DNA from: HKCCE3408 sp038530555 | GTDB taxonomy: Bacteria > Pseudomonadota > Alphaproteobacteria > Rhodobacterales > Rhodobacteraceae | Assembly: GCA_038530555.1 (NCBI GenBank) | Contig: JBCBCN010000008.1 | Span: 151,510-215,509 of the forward strand | DNA length: 64,000 bases | Reading direction: 5' to 3' | Shown: in pieces, positions 8,869-17,496 of the stretch | Numbering within the stretch: position 1 is the first letter of the stretch | Layout: each line of letters opens with the position of its first letter | Position numbers and translations under genes: made by a program | Notes under the pieces: generated by a model | Seen by the model: only the letters and a program-made list of their open reading frames with translations | What the model was told of the DNA's origin: nothing | Database searches by the model: none

Positions 8869-9137
8869 GCGCGGCTCCTGCGGGATGCGGGGTTGGGCCA
8901 CCCGTTAAAGAGCCTGCCGGGGAGGGTCAAGGCGGCGCTCCCACACATCTCGCGTGCATGTCGCGCCACCGGTCTCGCACCCGTTGCGCCCCCGGTCGCG
9001 CCCGCGTCGCGCAAATGACGCGCCCGAGCGGTGCATAGCCGCGGCCCGCCCCCCATTCGCCGCGCCATCTTGTCCGAGAGCGTCCGAGCCTTTATGTGCC
9101 CGCCCTGGCACTCTGACACGAGATAGGGACCTTTGAC

Positions 9138-9596
9138 ATGAGTTTGCGAGACGCCATCCGTACCGGCCTGAAGCAGGCGATGCGCGCGCAGGAGCCGGTC
9201 CGGCTCGGCACGCTGCGGCTGATTAATGCCGCCATCAAAGACCGCGATATCGATGCCCGCGCCAAGGGGCAGGATGACGGCGTGGAGGATTCCGAGATCC
9301 TGGCGATCCTAGGCAAGATGGTGAAGCAGCGCCAGGAAAGCGCCAAGGCCTATGAAGAGGGCGGTCGGCTTGAGCTGGCGGAGAAAGAGCGCGCCGAGAT
9401 CGAGGTGATCGAGGGTTTTCTGCCGCGACAGCTCAACGCCGAGGAAGTCAGCGAGGCCGTCGAGGCCGCGATCCGCGACACCGGGGCCAGCTCCTTGCGC
9501 GATATGGGCAAGGTCATGGGGGTGCTGAAGGAGCATTATACCGGGCAGATGGATTTCGGTGCGGTCGGGCCGATGGTCAAAGAGCAGTTGGCTTAG
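9138..9596 (+). CDS. GatB/YqeY domain protein
   Basis: 152 residues covering the complete YqeY family: MSLRDAIRTGLKQAMRAQEPVRLGTLRLI, EILAILGKMVKQRQESAKAYEEGGR, AEIEVIEGFLPRQL, and a C-terminal GKVMGVLKEHYTGQMDFGAV. The helical part resembles the tRNA-binding tail of GatB amidotransferase, so a role linked to tRNA is often proposed, but no activity is established. It is divergent from carA across 269 bp of very GC-rich DNA in which I saw no feature. A terminator follows directly. Confidence 0.92.
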   Translation: MSLRDAIRTGLKQAMRAQEPVRLGTLRLINAAIKDRDIDARAKGQDDGVEDSEILAILGKMVKQRQESAKAYEEGGRLELAEKERAEIEVIEGFLPRQLNAEEVSEAVEAAIRDTGASSLRDMGKVMGVLKEHYTGQMDFGAVGPMVKEQLA

Positions 9597-9620
9597 AGAG
9601 TCACGCACTGAACAAGGACC

Positions 9621-9660
9621 GGGGGGCCGCCGCGTGGGAACGGGCGGCCCCTTTGCTTTG
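9621..9660 (+). terminator. Rho-independent terminator after the YqeY gene
   Basis: The stem GGGGCCGCC (9623-9631) pairs perfectly with GGCGGCCCC (9643-9651) around an 11-base loop and is followed by TTTGCTTTG. It may also act on the small converging gene that ends at 9665. Confidence 0.8.
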
Positions 9661-9664
9661 CGCG

Positions 9665-9853
9665 TCAGCCGGTGCGGTCGCGGGTGACGAGGTCCGGGCC
9701 GCACAGCTTGAACGGGCCGCAGAAGGTGCCTTGCTCGGGGTAGGGGCCGCTGGGGATCGGCACGCTTTGGCCGAAGCCGCCGGCTTGTGCACCCCCGGCT
9801 TGGACACCTTGGGCGATAAGCAGGCTGGCGGTGAGGATCAGGATGCGGGTCAT
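9665..9853 (-). CDS. Small secreted hypothetical protein
   Basis: 62 residues starting at an ATG with a strong AAGGAG site 6-8 bases upstream, which decides this start over the longer frame that begins at 10081. Residues 1-19 are a signal peptide (MTRILILTASLLIAQGVQA). The short mature part is Gly/Pro rich with two cysteines (GTFCGPFKLCGPDL) that could form a disulphide in the periplasm. No family recognised. It lies 72 bp after the AraC-type gene on the same strand. Confidence 0.65.
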   Translation of the reverse strand: MTRILILTASLLIAQGVQAGGAQAGGFGQSVPIPSGPYPEQGTFCGPFKLCGPDLVTRDRTG

Positions 9854-9924
9854 GTCAGTCTCCTTGGCTGGTGATGCCCTGAGACTGGCGGCTCCGGCGG
9901 GGCCGTGCCCGCCGGGTTTGAAAG

Positions 9925-11061
9925 TCAGTGCAGATTTTGCGCGATCGGCGCGTCTTTTGAAGAATCGGCGGGTGCGGTTGCGTCTTTCTTCGTTGCGTCT
10001 TTCTTCATGGGGCGCGGTGCAGGTGCCAGGCCCTCGGCGGCGGCATCGAGCGCGTCGCGGCGAAACTCGGTGGGCGCGCATCCGGTCTCAGCGCGAAAGG
10101 CGCGGTTAAAGGGGCCGAGCGAGGCAAAGCCGACCTGATAGGCGATCTCAAGCACGGTGACGGCCTCGCGCTCGGGATCGCTGAGGATCTCTTTCGCCGC
10201 TTCGATCCGTGCCGCGTTGATGAAGCTTGAGAAATTTCGGAAGCCCAGGCCCTGATTAATGGCGCGGCGCAGGCGGTGTTCGGGCATGCCCAAACGCGTG
10301 GCCAGACCGCCGATGGTCAGCCCCTCCTCGCGCCAGATCCCCTCGGCCATAAGCGCCTGAAGCCGCGTCAGAAGTGGGCCGTCCGGGGCGAAGGTCACGG
10401 GTTTTTCGGCTGGTTCGGGCATGGCGTCCACGCGGCCGGGCCAAAGCTCAGTATCGGCGCGCAGGATCCAGATGCCGAAGGCCGCGACCACCACGAAACT
10501 GCCGATGGATTGCGCCAGCGCCATGGTCGCTGTGATATGACCGGGCTGCTGGTTCAGCGCCTCCATCCCGATCATCCCGATGGCCAGGCCCGCAATGGCC
10601 ACGGCGAAAAACGGCCTGAGCGTGCAGCGATGGGTCACCAGATCGTCACGCGCCGCCCAAACCGCCAGGCCCATGAGCGCGCCGTGATGGATGAGGCCGA
10701 TCGTGCAGCAGATGACCGGGCTGATCCCCATTTGCAGATGCGCAAAGAACGACACCGAGGCCACGCCGCCCGACGCCATCCAGGCCCAGAAATAGCGCGG
10801 CTTGTCGACAAAAATCGCCAGGATCAGCCAGGTGATCGCCAGAGGCTCAAGCGCGCCAATCAGATGCAGATTGGCCATGGCCCATTCAGGTAGGTTCAGC
10901 GGTGTGAGGGATTTGACGATCAAAAGCGCGGTGGTGCTGAGCGCGACCAAGGCGGCGGCATTGCGGCCCGAGCGTTCAATTGGGGAGCGCCAGAGGACGA
11001 TAATTATCACAGCGAGAAGCGCTATCGTGGCGCTGCGCAGGGCGAAATCGAACAATTCCAT
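9925..11061 (-). CDS. Membrane-anchored AraC-family transcriptional regulator
   Basis: 378 residues. About seven hydrophobic helices fill residues 5-225, including LALVIIII-type and WAMANLHLIGALEPLAITWLI stretches. A C-terminal AraC/XylS domain follows: LTIGGLATRLGMPEHRLRRA as the first helix-turn-helix and VLEIAYQVGFASLGPFNRAFRAETG as the second, highly conserved one. The membrane part suggests direct sensing of an envelope or lipophilic signal. The last ~30 residues are low-complexity with a repeated KKDAT, produced by a 15-bp tandem duplication. No target can be deduced from its neighbours. Confidence 0.88.
   Translation of the reverse strand: MELFDFALRSATIALLAVIIIVLWRSPIERSGRNAAALVALSTTALLIVKSLTPLNLPEWAMANLHLIGALEPLAITWLILAIFVDKPRYFWAWMASGGVASVSFFAHLQMGISPVICCTIGLIHHGALMGLAVWAARDDLVTHRCTLRPFFAVAIAGLAIGMIGMEALNQQPGHITATMALAQSIGSFVVVAAFGIWILRADTELWPGRVDAMPEPAEKPVTFAPDGPLLTRLQALMAEGIWREEGLTIGGLATRLGMPEHRLRRAINQGLGFRNFSSFINAARIEAAKEILSDPEREAVTVLEIAYQVGFASLGPFNRAFRAETGCAPTEFRRDALDAAAEGLAPAPRPMKKDATKKDATAPADSSKDAPIAQNLH
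9978..10007. repeat. 15-bp tandem duplication in the 3' end of the AraC-type gene
   Basis: Two adjacent copies of a 15-base unit (TTGCGTCTTTCTTCG on the plus strand; the second copy differs only in its last base) encode the KKDAT-KKDAT repeat in the disordered tail. The unit is a multiple of three, so copy-number slippage would keep the frame. Confidence 0.85.
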
Positions 11062-11179
11062 CGCGGCTCTCCGGTTTGGGTTTCGGTCGATCCTAGTCTA
11101 TCGGAGCATATCGCTCGCGCCGATTTCTGCAAAACCGCTGTATTTTTAGAAATCGGCGCGCGGGAAGAGCCGCACGCGT

Positions 11180-11701
11180 TCAGGCCGGATGTAGTTCAGC
11201 CTCTAGACAGGATTTCAGCTCCACCCGTTCGCCCGGGGTGAGAAAGGCGCCAAGTTCGATCTCACGGCCCGCGCCGCTGAGGGTGAGGTATTTGGGCACG
11301 GGCCCACCGGCCTCATGCAGTTTTAGGCGCACCCAATACGGGTTGGCTTCCCAGTCGCGCACGCGGTTTTTCGGATCATGCCGCTCGATGCGCACCAGAT
11401 CGTCCCAGATGGTCACTTCCTCATAGAGGTCCATATCCCGCCAGGAGCGTTTCAGTGAGGCCCAGACCCCCCAGACCGCCGCGATGATGAAGGGCAGGAG
11501 CCCCCAAAAGACCGATGTGCCGATCACCGATAAAAGCGGCATCACGATCAGGGTGGCCGTGATGCCGATGAACCAGACAAAGCCCGTTGGCGTCAGGCTT
11601 TTGTAGGGGGTGAGTGTGATTTGCGCGCGCGGCATACCGTGGCCGGGCCGGGGCATCAGGTCAGATGTGGCCTGCTCGATATGACGCAGCGCGATGGGCA
11701 T
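11180..11701 (-). CDS. DUF2244 membrane protein downstream of ctaD
   Basis: The start is taken at 11701 because that ATG overlaps the ctaD stop as TGATG, indicating translational coupling; the frame also has an in-frame ATG 30 bases upstream. 173 residues. Two membrane helices (about residues 40-83) carry the DUF2244 pattern SLTPTGFVWFIGI, and a C-terminal soluble part follows (LVRIERHDP, W.ANPYWVRLKLHE, LTLSGAGREIELGAFL). DUF2244 genes commonly sit beside cytochrome oxidase genes in alphaproteobacteria, so a role around the oxidase is plausible but unproven. Confidence 0.82.
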   Translation of the reverse strand: MPIALRHIEQATSDLMPRPGHGMPRAQITLTPYKSLTPTGFVWFIGITATLIVMPLLSVIGTSVFWGLLPFIIAAVWGVWASLKRSWRDMDLYEEVTIWDDLVRIERHDPKNRVRDWEANPYWVRLKLHEAGGPVPKYLTLSGAGREIELGAFLTPGERVELKSCLEAELHPA

Positions 11702-13656
11702 CAGCAGTCTTCTTTGGCTTCCTCGACCCACTCTTCAACGGTGGGATGAGCAGGCGCCCGATCCCACTGCTCCCGGGTGGGGAGCGTCTCGAAGGTATGC
11801 TCCGGCGGCGGGTTGGGCAGGATCCATTCCAGCGTCTCGGCATGCTCGCCCCAATAGGCCGGCTCATGCACACGCTGGCCGAAACGCAGTGTGTAAAAGA
11901 CGATGCCGATGAAGAACAAGAACGAGGCGAACGAGATCAGCGCGCCGATCGAGCTGACATAGTTCCACAGGGCGAAGGCCTCGTGGTAGTCGGGATAGCG
12001 CCGCGGCATGCCGTTCCGGCCCAGAAAGTGCTGCGGGAAGAAGGTGACATTGGCGCCGATGAAGAAAAGCCAGAAATGCACCTGTCCGGCCCATTCGGGA
12101 TATTGTCGGCCCGACATTTTACCGATCCAGTAATAGACCCCGGCAAAGATCCCGAAGACCGCGCCAAGGCTCATCACATAGTGGAAATGCGCCACGACGA
12201 AGTAGGTGTCGTGGTAGGCCCGGTCGACGCCCGCCTGGCTGAGGACGATGCCCGTCACGCCGCCTGCGGTAAACAGGAAGATGAAGCCGATTGCGAACAG
12301 CATCGGGGTTTTGAACTCAATCGAGCCCATCCACATCGTCGCAATCCACGAGAAGATCTTGATCCCCGTTGGCACCGCGATGACCATCGTGGCCACCATG
12401 AAATAGGCCTGCTGTGTCAGGGTCATGCCGACCGTGTACATGTGGTGCGCCCAGACGACGAAGCCCAAGCCGCCGATGGCCACAATGGCGTAGACCATGG
12501 GCAGATAGCCGAAGACGGGCTTTTTCGAAAAGGTCGAGACCACGTGGCTGATCACCCCGAAGGCGGGCAGGATCACGATGTAGACCTCGGGGTGTCCGAA
12601 GAACCAGAAGATGTGCTGGAACAGGATCGGGTCACCGCCGCCCGAAACCTCGAAGAACGAGGTGCCGAAGTTTCGGTCGGTCAAGAGCATGGTGATGGCG
12701 CCTGCCAGAACGGGCAGGGACAGCAGAAGCAACCAGGCCGTCACAAAGATCGACCAGGCAAACAGCGGCACCTTGTGCAGCGTCATGCCTGGAGCGCGCA
12801 TGTTTAGGAAGGTCGTGATGATGTTGATCGAGCCCAGGATCGAGCTTGCCCCCGACACGTGGACCGCGAAGATCGCGAAATCGACCGCGCGGCTTGTCGG
12901 CGCGTCAATGGCCGAGATCGGCGGGTAGAATGTCCAACCTGGACCAGCCCCGCCATCCACAAACACTGAGCAGAAGGCGAGCGCTGTTCCCGCCACATAC
13001 ATCCAATAGCTCATGTTGTTGAGGCGCGGGAAGGCCATGTCCGGCGCGCCGATCATCAACGGCATGAAGTAGTTGCCGAAGCCGCCGAAAAGGGCGGGGA
13101 TGACCACGAAGAACATCATTAAGACGCCGTGGCCCGTGATCATCACGTTCCACATATGCCCGTCGGGCGAGCCTGCCAGCACGCCTTTGGCCGAGGCTAG
13201 GGCGTCAAACACGGCCGGGTTGGCCGTGCTGTCCATAGCCGCATCGAACGTGTCGAGGACTTGGCCGTGCAGGCCGCCATTGCCCAAAATGCCGCCGCCG
13301 ATCTCGATCACGCCATTCTCATCTAGGGGTGCGGTCAGGATTGCATCTTGCAGCGCGCGCAACTCGGCCTCGGCATGCACGACACCGCCGCCGGCGGTTT
13401 GCAGTGCCGAAAAGAGATTGTTGAAGATGCCCTCGATCGCCTCAGGCGAGCCGAGATAAGCGTCATACATGAACTGCGTGCCCGGCTCCATCAGCTCCAG
13501 GCGCATGTAGACGGTGAAGATAACCGACACGAGGCCCACTAAACCGGCCGTGAACAGGTAAAGAATACCGATGTCTTTGTGGTTGGTGGACATAAACCAC
13601 CGGGTGAAAAATCCCGGCCGGTCGTGGCCATGTTCTGTGACGGCTGCGTCGGCCAT
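11701..13656 (-). CDS. ctaD: Cytochrome c oxidase subunit I (aa3-type), with enlarged first periplasmic loop
   Basis: Catalytic subunit of respiratory oxidase, inner membrane: oxidises cytochrome c, reduces O2 and pumps protons. Visible landmarks are MSTNHKDIGILYLF, the D-channel block FGNYFMPLMIGAPDMAFPRLNN, the Cu-B/Glu motif WFFGHPEVYIVILPAFG, the VWAHHMYTVGM pair, K-channel VPTGIKIFSW, and the haem ligand loop HDTYFVVAHFHYV. Length is 651 residues against roughly 550-560 usually. The excess lies between helices I and II (about residues 65-164), an acidic, Ala/Gly-rich insertion not expected in the family. The next gene (DUF2244) is translationally coupled; subunits II and III are not in the window. 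Confidence 0.95.
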   Translation of the reverse strand: MADAAVTEHGHDRPGFFTRWFMSTNHKDIGILYLFTAGLVGLVSVIFTVYMRLELMEPGTQFMYDAYLGSPEAIEGIFNNLFSALQTAGGGVVHAEAELRALQDAILTAPLDENGVIEIGGGILGNGGLHGQVLDTFDAAMDSTANPAVFDALASAKGVLAGSPDGHMWNVMITGHGVLMMFFVVIPALFGGFGNYFMPLMIGAPDMAFPRLNNMSYWMYVAGTALAFCSVFVDGGAGPGWTFYPPISAIDAPTSRAVDFAIFAVHVSGASSILGSINIITTFLNMRAPGMTLHKVPLFAWSIFVTAWLLLLSLPVLAGAITMLLTDRNFGTSFFEVSGGGDPILFQHIFWFFGHPEVYIVILPAFGVISHVVSTFSKKPVFGYLPMVYAIVAIGGLGFVVWAHHMYTVGMTLTQQAYFMVATMVIAVPTGIKIFSWIATMWMGSIEFKTPMLFAIGFIFLFTAGGVTGIVLSQAGVDRAYHDTYFVVAHFHYVMSLGAVFGIFAGVYYWIGKMSGRQYPEWAGQVHFWLFFIGANVTFFPQHFLGRNGMPRRYPDYHEAFALWNYVSSIGALISFASFLFFIGIVFYTLRFGQRVHEPAYWGEHAETLEWILPNPPPEHTFETLPTREQWDRAPAHPTVEEWVEEAKEDC

Positions 13657-13871
13657 GTACTACTCCTCAATGGCGTTCGTCGCTGCGCGGTGGTCTGACC
13701 CCCGCGAGGTTCCCATCACTTGTAAAGACCGGCCCAGCTTGTTGCAATCCGCAAGCATCTTGGATTGTGGGTTATTTTGCCTCAGTCTGGCGCGTGATTT
13801 AGCGGCAATTTTGCGCGGTGAAAACAAATAAAATCAGAGGCTTGTGGCAGTATTCACGCCGTGGACTTCGC

Positions 13872-14543
13872 TTAGCGCGTTGCCGCCTGGCTCACGCTTG
13901 GGAAGGCCGAATTGAACGTCCGTTTCAGGGCCACGTCGAGATCATAGAGCGTCACCGGAAGGCCCAGATCGACCAGGCTTGTGACGCCGTGGCCTTGGAT
14001 GCCGCAGGGCACGATCCCGTCGAAATGGCTGAGATCCGGGTCCACATTGATCGAGATTCCGTGATAGCTGATCCAGCGGCGCATCCTCACGCCTATCGCT
14101 GCGATCTTGTCGTCGCGCGGCGTGCCATCGGGGAGGGCGGGCTTTTCGGGGCGTGGCACCCACAGCCCGACGCGGCCCGGGCGCAACTCAGCGGTGACAT
14201 TGAACTCGGCTAGGGCCGCTTTCACCCAGGCCTCGAGACTGTCGACAAAGGCGCGCACATCGCGGCCGCGCTGGCTCAGATCAAGCATCACATAGACCAC
14301 CCGCTGTCCCGGGCCGTGATAGGTGTACTGTCCGCCGCGATGCACCTTGTGGACGGGAAAGCGGTCGGGCTCACGCAGGTCTTCGGCGCGCGCGGACGTC
14401 CCCGCAGTATAAAGCGCGGGGTGTTCCAGAAGCCAGACCGCCTCACCGGCGCGGCCATCGGCTATCGCTGCGACGCGCGCTTCCATCTGGCTCAGCGCGG
14501 TCTCATAGGGCACCGGCGCGTTGGAGGTCAGCCACTCAACCAA
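13872..14543 (-). CDS. lipB: Lipoyl(octanoyl) transferase
   Basis: Moves octanoyl from acyl carrier protein to the lipoyl domains of 2-oxoacid dehydrogenases and GcvH, the first step of lipoate synthesis. 223 residues. Family motifs are LLEHPALYTAGTSA, the signature HRGGQYTYHGPGQRVVYVMLDL, KIAAIGVRMRRWISYHG with the conserved lysine, and the catalytic cysteine in FDGIVPCGIQG. It is divergent from the peptidoglycan-binding gene. It stands alone, with 215 bp separating it from ctaD. Confidence 0.95.
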   Translation of the reverse strand: MVEWLTSNAPVPYETALSQMEARVAAIADGRAGEAVWLLEHPALYTAGTSARAEDLREPDRFPVHKVHRGGQYTYHGPGQRVVYVMLDLSQRGRDVRAFVDSLEAWVKAALAEFNVTAELRPGRVGLWVPRPEKPALPDGTPRDDKIAAIGVRMRRWISYHGISINVDPDLSHFDGIVPCGIQGHGVTSLVDLGLPVTLYDLDVALKRTFNSAFPSVSQAATR

Positions 14544-14786
14544 AAGCGATCCATCCGCGCCGTGCGCGCAGCGACGCTGTCTTGTGTTGTCTAAGCTGGC
14601 TCACATGCCGCCCCAAATGCCATTGCCCCTGAAGTTTCCTCGCTCCGCCTTAAAATTGGCCCGGTTCGCCGGAGGCGCAAGAAAACACTTCAAACTGCCC
14701 GGTTTCACGATTTTTTCTTACACATTGAACGGTGGCCCGTGCTAAACCGACCAGTAATTGGAGCATGCATTCATCGGAGGAACGTT

Positions 14787-16124
14787 ATGATTGCAAGATT
14801 TCTTGTCACCGCCTGCGCTGTCGCGGCCTTTAGCACCGCTGGACCCGTGCGCGAGGCGCATGCTGATGCGGGCGACGTCCTGGGCGGCCTTATTGTGGGC
14901 GGCCTGATCGGCAGCGCGATTGCGAATCAGAACAACGGCCGCACCACGCGGACCACGCGCGTTGTGCGCCCGGGCATCCCGGCCACACAGCAGGGCCGTG
15001 AGACCCAGGTCGCGCTGAATTACTTTGGCTTTAACGCAGGCAGCGTGGACGGTCAGGTCGGCGCGGGCACCCGCTCCGCGATTGAGCGCTATCAAGCGAC
15101 GATGGGCTATCCGGTCAATGGCCGTCAGTTCTCGAGCTATCAGTTCGATTTCCTGATGGATGCCTATTATTGGTCGGTGAATGGCGGCCAGGCGCAGACG
15201 CGTCTGACCGGTCAGCCGCTCTTGATGGCCTATCGCACCTCGGTTCAGAACGGTGGCAGCATCCAGGCGACGGTGCCGCAGCCGGTTCAGCCCCCGGCGA
15301 CGACCGTCATTGTGAACCCGCAGACCAACGGCACCACGACTGCGACCAACAACGTGCCCGCCACAACGACGGTCGTCTCGACCAGCAATGGCGGCTCGGA
15401 CGGCGCGATGCCCAACCTGTTCGCGGGTGGCGGCAACACAGAATCGCTGGCCAACCGCTGCAACGCAGTGATGCTGCAGACCTCGACCAATGGCGGCTAT
15501 ACCACGTTGGCGAGCATGACCGATCCCGAGTTCACCATGGGTGAGCAGTTCTGTGTCGCGCGCTCCTACGCGATCAGCCAGGGCGAAGAGGCGATGCAGG
15601 GCATCACCGGCCTGACCCAGGCGCAGATCTCCGAGCAGTGCGGTCAATTGACCGGTATGCTGGGCAGCCAGATCGACGCCGTCTCGCTCAGCAGCCAAGG
15701 CGAGGCCGAGGCCGGCATGCGCAGCTTCGCGCTCGACACCGGCATCCCGCCCGCAGATCTGGCCGCGACCGCGCGCGTCTGCCTGGCCGTGGGCTACCGC
15801 CAGGACGACATGCGCATGGCCGTGGGCTCCGCGCTGCTGCTGAGCTCGATGGGTGAGGCCGCTTATGGTGAGCTCCTGGGCCATCACCTGCTCGAGGGCT
15901 TCGGCACCACGACACGCCGTGACCTGGCCGCCGAGTGGTACAATGCTAGCCTGACCGCGATTGAAAACGGCGCGGCCCCGGCCTTCATGCCCGGTCAGCC
16001 CGAGCGGGTGCAGCTTCTGCGCGCGGCCTCTGAGCGGTTGAGCGGCAACACGATGGCGCCTGCGCCGATCCCGGCCTCGACCGGCACCGGCACGGCCCTG
16101 CCGACCTTCACGGTCAATCAGTAG
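14787..16124 (+). CDS. Secreted peptidoglycan-binding-domain protein
   Basis: The start at 14787 is chosen because CGGAGG lies 7-10 bases upstream and a signal peptide follows at once (MIARFLVTACAVAAFSTAGPVREAHA); the open frame extends 48 bp further. 445 residues. A Gly-rich segment (DVLGGLIVGGLIGSAIA) comes first, then a PG_binding_1-like repeat (QVALNYFGFNAGSVDGQVGAGTRSAIERYQATMGYP), a Thr/Pro/Asn-rich linker, and a helical C-terminal domain I do not recognise. Probably periplasmic and wall-associated. It is followed by a strong terminator. Confidence 0.82.
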   Translation: MIARFLVTACAVAAFSTAGPVREAHADAGDVLGGLIVGGLIGSAIANQNNGRTTRTTRVVRPGIPATQQGRETQVALNYFGFNAGSVDGQVGAGTRSAIERYQATMGYPVNGRQFSSYQFDFLMDAYYWSVNGGQAQTRLTGQPLLMAYRTSVQNGGSIQATVPQPVQPPATTVIVNPQTNGTTTATNNVPATTTVVSTSNGGSDGAMPNLFAGGGNTESLANRCNAVMLQTSTNGGYTTLASMTDPEFTMGEQFCVARSYAISQGEEAMQGITGLTQAQISEQCGQLTGMLGSQIDAVSLSSQGEAEAGMRSFALDTGIPPADLAATARVCLAVGYRQDDMRMAVGSALLLSSMGEAAYGELLGHHLLEGFGTTTRRDLAAEWYNASLTAIENGAAPAFMPGQPERVQLLRAASERLSGNTMAPAPIPASTGTGTALPTFTVNQ

Positions 16125-16150
16125 GGCCTTGGTTTATCCAAACGTTCTGA

Positions 16151-16182
16151 AAGGCGGGCCCCAGCGGCCCGCCTTTTGCTTT
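16151..16182 (+). terminator. Rho-independent terminator
   Basis: A perfect 10-bp stem, AAGGCGGGCC (16151-16160) with GGCCCGCCTT (16166-16175), has a 5-base loop and is followed by TTGCTTTGG. It ends transcription of the peptidoglycan-binding gene, 26 bases after its stop. Confidence 0.88.
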
Positions 16183-16286
16183 GGCGCCTGGCCTTGGGGC
16201 GGCCGCCAAGAAAAGACGCGCCGAGCCCCTTCAAGCCCCTTCACAAGGGTAAACGCCTCCGCTAAAGCAGCGCGGTGCCAAGGCGT

Positions 16287-16373
16287 GCGGTCGTGGCGGA
16301 ATTGGTAGACGCGCAGCGTTGAGGTCGCTGTGGGGTAACACCCGTGGAAGTTCGAGTCTTCTCGACCGCACCA
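16287..16373 (+). tRNA. tRNA-Leu (anticodon GAG)
   Basis: 87 bases. The acceptor stem GCGGTCG (16287-16293) pairs with CGACCGC (16363-16369), then discriminator A and an encoded CCA. The D arm contains AATTGGTAGAC; the anticodon loop TTGAGGT gives GAG; a long variable arm (TGTGGGGTAACACCCGT region) is typical of class II leucine tRNA; and the T loop is TTCGAGT. All arms fold. Confidence 0.96.
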
Positions 16374-16376
16374 AAG

Positions 16377-16443
16377 CCGTTTCGATAGAAACGGTCTCCA
16401 GTCTGAGAACGCGCTGGGCGACAGTCGTTTCTTAGGAAACGAC
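16377..16443. other. Two GTTTC/GAAAC hairpins downstream of tRNA-Leu
   Basis: Four bases after the tRNA, CCGTTTC (16377-16383) pairs with GAAACGG (16388-16394) around GATA. A second hairpin, GTCGTTTC (16424-16431) with GAAACGAC (16436-16443) around TTAG, follows 30 bases on. Both stems share the GTTTC/GAAAC core and have tetraloops. Neither has a U tract, so they may be processing or weak termination signals. Confidence 0.5.
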
Positions 16444-16700
16444 GAGAGCGTCGACGTTATTAAGTGTTCACTCCACCCGCACCAACCGGCACTTTCACAG
16501 ATAGTGCCCGGGACCCTCGTGAAGCAGGCGCAGGCGGCAGCAATCTCGAACGAGGCGCGGATGCTTGGCTTGTTTTCGCTCCGGCGCCACACTCAAAGAC
16601 CTTGATCGTATAGAGACCGTTCGAGATTTTGCGGACGCTCCCTTTCACCTCGTCGACGGATTCTCGTGTGAATGAATGAGACATCCGTCGCCACGCGACC
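16444..16700. other. No confident gene
   Basis: Together with the hairpins this makes a 327-base interval without a clear gene. A minus-strand open frame (16460-16714, 84 codons) starts inside the next gene, shows no domain and has no visible ribosome site, so I do not call it. I see nothing else here. Confidence 0.4.
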
Positions 16701-17183
16701 TCAATCTTCGACAAACATGTAAGCCAATTCGCGGTCGAGCAAGCTGATCAGAATCATTCCGTCGAAGCCGCCTAGCGCGAAAATTACGTCTTCATTTCGT
16801 CCGAAAGTCTCTAAGAAATCGTTTTGGAATGGCCATGAATAGTCAACGCTAATCAAAGCGGCTCTTGTATGCCCGAAGAAAAAGTGGCCGTCAGGGTCGG
16901 CCCGAGAAAAGATATAAGTGAGGCAAAAGTCGTGCATTCCTCGCGCTATACAAGACGTATCATCGCGCAATGCGACAAGGTCTTCATGCACAGCGATTCT
17001 TGTGAACGCGCTCGGGTCGAAACAAGCGATGCAAGCGGATTGCGCGGATAGGGCCAAAGCCGTTTGGTGCGCCTCTTTGTCCGTTATGGGGGCGAACCTC
17101 GCTGCATAGGGAAGGCTAGCGAATAATTCCGTCGTGAAAAGCACCCCTGCGATTAAGATTGCGTTTTGCAGCAGGTGTTTCAT
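16701..17183 (-). CDS. Secreted hypothetical protein
   Basis: 160 residues. A signal peptide is likely over residues 1-23 (LLQNAILIAGVLFTTELFAS). Cysteines occur in two groups, SACIACFDP and SCIARGMHDFCLTY, which would suit disulphides in the periplasm. No family is recognised. Base composition is lower in GC than in the flanking genes, so it could be acquired. The signal peptide and the length of the frame support a real gene. Confidence 0.6.
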   Translation of the reverse strand: MKHLLQNAILIAGVLFTTELFASLPYAARFAPITDKEAHQTALALSAQSACIACFDPSAFTRIAVHEDLVALRDDTSCIARGMHDFCLTYIFSRADPDGHFFFGHTRAALISVDYSWPFQNDFLETFGRNEDVIFALGGFDGMILISLLDRELAYMFVED

Positions 17184-17496
17184 CAGGCTGTCCCTATATC
17201 CATAAAGAGGCTCCGCGGAAATCGCGACGCCCAGACCTTGGCCTCTGTCACTTCCTCTCAGCTCATTGCGCGCGGGTCGATATCAGTCATGGGATGGCTG
17301 CCTTTCTGTGGGCGACGATAGAAAGCCCGGCAAAGCTAAAGGCTCTGATCCCTGTCTTCAAACCCTAGACATGACCGATCGACGATCCCATCGCAGCCCC
17401 TGCAATCCCAACCCGCAAATATACCGCCAGCATGCCCGGCCCCGGCGCCCCCGAAAGGCCAACCAAGACCGGGCATGTCACGCGCTCGGGGCGCCT
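17184..17496. other. Intergenic region, no gene seen
   Basis: 313 bases between two minus-strand genes. It contains a 9-bp inverted repeat, CATGCCCGG (17431-17439) and CCGGGCATG (17469-17477), 29 bases apart, lying just after the adhC stop. It could be an inefficient terminator for adhC, but no T tract follows on the minus strand. Nothing else was identified. Confidence 0.4.

Noticed and set aside
11665..12807. 380-codon plus-strand frame
   Set aside because: His/Asp-rich antisense shadow of ctaD.
16134..16592. Minus-strand 152-codon frame over tRNA-Leu
   Set aside because: It runs through the terminator and the tRNA; not a gene.
17431..17477. Inverted repeat after adhC as a Rho-independent terminator
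   Set aside because: Nine-base arms are 29 bases apart and no T tract follows on the minus strand.
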